This document shows positions 30,086 to 32,002 of a stretch of 32,002 nt of DNA, piece by piece. The position numbers and the translations under genes are program-made. The notes beneath the pieces are model-generated. The model did no database searches. It was not told the origin of the DNA and saw only the letters and a list, made by a program, of their open reading frames with translations. The stretch spans positions 9,033 through 41,034 of the forward strand of contig JAHFEJ010000021.1 of assembly GCA_023248535.1 (NCBI GenBank), given 5' to 3'. The DNA comes from Nitrospinales bacterium. GTDB taxonomy: Bacteria; Nitrospinota_A; UBA7883; JACRGQ01. Numbering within the stretch: the first letter of the stretch is position 1; every line of letters begins with the position of its first letter.

Positions 30086-31611
30086 AGTACGATCACCCCG
30101 CGTACAGAGACTGGGAACAACGGGTCGTTGATCCCCAAAGCGGACCGACGCATCTCACGCTGCTCTCCACCGGAAAATGCAACCTCGCCTGCTTCATGTG
30201 CGGCCACTCGCTGGTGGACGGCCTGCCGGTGGCCATTGATCCGGCATCCATCGATCCATGGCTGGAAAAAGCCCAGCGCGTGTTCCTTGCCGGGGGGGAA
30301 CCGTTTTGGATGAGCGATAATGCGAATCCCCAGGCGGCAGCGATATTCGAAGGACTCATTAACCGCCATCAGCACCTCAAGATAAACGCCTACACCAACG
30401 GCACACTGATGAACGAGGCGATGGCAAAGCTGGTTCTGGAGCGGTTTGAGAGCATCCACTTTTCCATCGATACCATCGACCCCGCCATCTACACGAAGAT
30501 ACGGGGCAAACCCCTGCTGGCAACGGTACTGGAGAACGTGGAACGCCTGGCCCGGATGAAACGCGAACGGTGCCTCGGCAAGGACGATCTCCCGCATATC
30601 AACTTCAACACCATTTTGATGAACACTACCGTGCGCGGCCTTCCCGCCGTGGCGGAAAAGCTGGCATCGCTCGGCGGCAACAAGCAGTGCATCGTAAAGC
30701 TCTACAACGTGCTCGGCTTCGATTACCGTCAGGCGCTGGAAAACGAGATGGCGGCGAAGGGCGGTATGATGGCGGTTGAGAATATCGTCCGCTCATTTCA
30801 GAAAGGTATGGCGCACGAGGCGTTCGATGCGGGCAAATTCGACGCGGCGGAGCTGGCCGGTATCCGCGCCGCACTGGAAACAATATATGCCGAACACGGC
30901 ATCGAGGTGGAAGACCAGGCCTGCTTCCTGAAGGCCGCCGCGCAAAAGGCCGCGCCAAGCGGTGCGGAAGCGGTATGTCCCGCGCCATGGGTGACGGGAG
31001 ACATCCACGAGAACGGCAACGTACTCTGTTGCTGCGCCAACTCCACCATATTGGGAAACGTGCGGGAGCAATCTTTCGACGAAATCTGGAACGGCGCGGC
31101 GGCGCGGGATTTGCGCGCGTCATTCATCCGGGGCGAGATGAAAGGGTGCATCCAGAGCGGGTGCCCATCGTTGTATGAATATTTCACCGTGCGGCCGGAC
31201 GCTTACGCGGGAGAGATGCTGGCAGCGCTTGAGCGCACATTTACACAACCCGAAAACATAACCTCCATCCTGCTGCTCCGCTCGGCCCCCGATTACCAAA
31301 GCCACCTCGCCACCCGCACTTTGGCGAAATATTTCCCCCACGCGGCTATCACTGTGGTTACGAACGGGGCGGGGGTGGAGGCCGTCCGGCGGTGGGCGTT
31401 GCCGCTGGAGGTGGCCGTCTATCCCGGCGCGCATTTCGAGCCGGAGACGTTCGCCCGCTGGTGGCGCGGCGGAAAACATCACAGCCTCGCCGTGGCGCTG
31501 TACAACAACAATGAGCGGCGCGGCTATGAACGGGTGGAGCTTATCCTTTCTTCGCTCGATGCGGGCTACCGCATCGGCGTCCGTCCCGACGGCCGTTTCC
31601 TGAAATTTTAA
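30082..31611 (+). CDS. radical-SAM/SPASM protein with C-terminal Rossmann-like domain
   Basis: A 509-residue protein. CNLACFMC at 33-40 (Cys33, Cys37, Cys40) and LAGGEPF are the radical-SAM signature. HFSIDTIDPAIYTKIRG marks the barrel. A SPASM-type Cys-rich region at about 310-365 (CPAPWVTGDIHENGNVLCCCAN, then GCIQSGCPS) can hold extra Fe-S clusters. From about residue 390 the protein becomes a different fold (SILLLRSAPDYQSHLATRTLAKYFP) that looks like the N-terminal domain of the glycosyltransferase before it. SPASM enzymes modify peptides, proteins or sugars. The genes are co-translated (ATGA overlap), so the two proteins probably act on one product. Confidence 0.8.
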   Translation: MKYDHPAYRDWEQRVVDPQSGPTHLTLLSTGKCNLACFMCGHSLVDGLPVAIDPASIDPWLEKAQRVFLAGGEPFWMSDNANPQAAAIFEGLINRHQHLKINAYTNGTLMNEAMAKLVLERFESIHFSIDTIDPAIYTKIRGKPLLATVLENVERLARMKRERCLGKDDLPHINFNTILMNTTVRGLPAVAEKLASLGGNKQCIVKLYNVLGFDYRQALENEMAAKGGMMAVENIVRSFQKGMAHEAFDAGKFDAAELAGIRAALETIYAEHGIEVEDQACFLKAAAQKAAPSGAEAVCPAPWVTGDIHENGNVLCCCANSTILGNVREQSFDEIWNGAAARDLRASFIRGEMKGCIQSGCPSLYEYFTVRPDAYAGEMLAALERTFTQPENITSILLLRSAPDYQSHLATRTLAKYFPHAAITVVTNGAGVEAVRRWALPLEVAVYPGAHFEPETFARWWRGGKHHSLAVALYNNNERRGYERVELILSSLDAGYRIGVRPDGRFLKF

Positions 31612-31657
31612 CGTCCACCTTGCCCCGCGCGGCGAATAACTCTAAACTAAGGCCCAT

Positions 31658-32002
31658 ATGAAACGGGTATCGTTGCGGCACGGCGACCGCAAAAAAATGG
31701 ATAAGGCGCAAGAGGTTCTGGAAGGGACTATCGTCCACCGCCGCCCTTTCCATGTGGAAGAAGGCATCTGGCATTTCGTGGTAGTGGGGCCGCACGCAAA
31801 CGGCAGCACCGCCATCCGCACCGGCACCGCCGAACAGGCGCGCATACAGGCCGCGCCGATATACATCGCCACGCTGGGCGGCCCGCACATCCCCGATACC
31901 GACGGCATCCCGATAGAAGAATTCGCCTCCGGCGACCTGCCGCCGGAACTGTCGGGTCTCAAAATTTTCCATCTCAGTCCGCTGCGGCCCCTTTCCATCA
32001 CA
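31658..32002 (+). CDS. unidentified protein, 3' partial
   Basis: An open frame begins at ATG 31658 (MKRVSLRHGDRKKMDKAQEV) and runs off the window after 115 codons. AAGG lies seven bases upstream, and TAAACT (31643-31648) could be a -10 giving a very short leader. Strand-like stretches include WHFVVVGPHA, IYIATLGGPHIPD and LKIFHLSPL. I recognise no family. It follows the SPASM gene by 46 bases and is probably part of the same group. The minus-strand frames here are read as shadows. Confidence 0.5.
   Translation, partial: MKRVSLRHGDRKKMDKAQEVLEGTIVHRRPFHVEEGIWHFVVVGPHANGSTAIRTGTAEQARIQAAPIYIATLGGPHIPDTDGIPIEEFASGDLPPELSGLKIFHLSPLRPLSIT

Noticed and set aside
31541-31972. minus-strand frames at the right edge
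   Set aside because: They overlap the end of the SPASM gene and the edge ORF and show antisense-type composition. The window ends too soon to be fully sure.

Overview
The window is GC-rich bacterial chromosome with tightly packed operons, from a flagellated, Gram-negative-type organism with a periplasmic respiratory chain. Evidence for this includes Sec and lipoprotein signals, a cytochrome b complex, a copper oxidoreductase, flagellar hook/filament genes and dTDP-rhamnose genes. I cannot assign a phylum from sequence alone. The Sec-exported NosZ and the mix of families would fit a Nitrospirota, Nitrospinota or deltaproteobacteria-like lineage, but that is a guess. No tRNA, rRNA, CRISPR array, IS element or phage gene was found.

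Region 1 (1-11.3 kb) holds the end of an ArsR-rhodanese regulator, a small membrane protein, and a long minus-strand gene train centred on a nitrous-oxide-reductase-like gene (nosZ). Reading leftward: a small secreted DUF5666-like protein, NosZ, a strong terminator, then a lipoprotein, a split cytochrome b (its second half carrying a c-type haem), two seven-bladed Vgb-like propellers, a membrane/spermidine-synthase/TPR fusion, and a TPR protein ended by a second terminator. None of the usual nos maturation genes (nosD, nosF, nosY, nosL) is present here. By eye, NosZ has lost one ligand in each copper site. This locus is the best candidate for an undescribed or divergent system.

Region 2 (11.3-19.8 kb) is a set of small units: an SDR; a transglutaminase plus a cysteine-bearing PstS-like protein; a cNMP-HDOD regulator behind a 9-codon leader ORF; a SufT/MIP18 protein with an NnrS-like membrane protein; a haem-binding cytochrome; an orphan NeuB-type sialic-acid synthase; and a DUF542 plus FmdE-like pair. 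Several of these families are linked to nitrogen-oxide stress or Fe-S/metal handling.

Region 3 (19.8-22.6 kb) is a flagellar unit on the minus strand: a FliD cap with calcium-loop-like inserts, a FlgN-like chaperone and a small protein. Behind fliD, pointing away from it, are two near-perfect sigma-28 promoters spaced about 100 bp apart. They drive a protein-free 190-bp segment that can fold into a compact cloverleaf, so this is a candidate flagellar-regulon small RNA.

Region 4 (22.6-32.0 kb) has the rmlC-rmlB-rmlD-rmlA operon (dTDP-L-rhamnose) on the minus strand. Divergent from it on the plus strand is a run of surface-polymer or modification genes: a B12/radical-SAM-TPR-methyltransferase fusion, a family 2 glycosyltransferase, a radical-SAM/SPASM protein, and an unidentified gene cut by the window edge. 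The glycosyltransferase and the SPASM protein appear to share a Rossmann-like domain in swapped positions.
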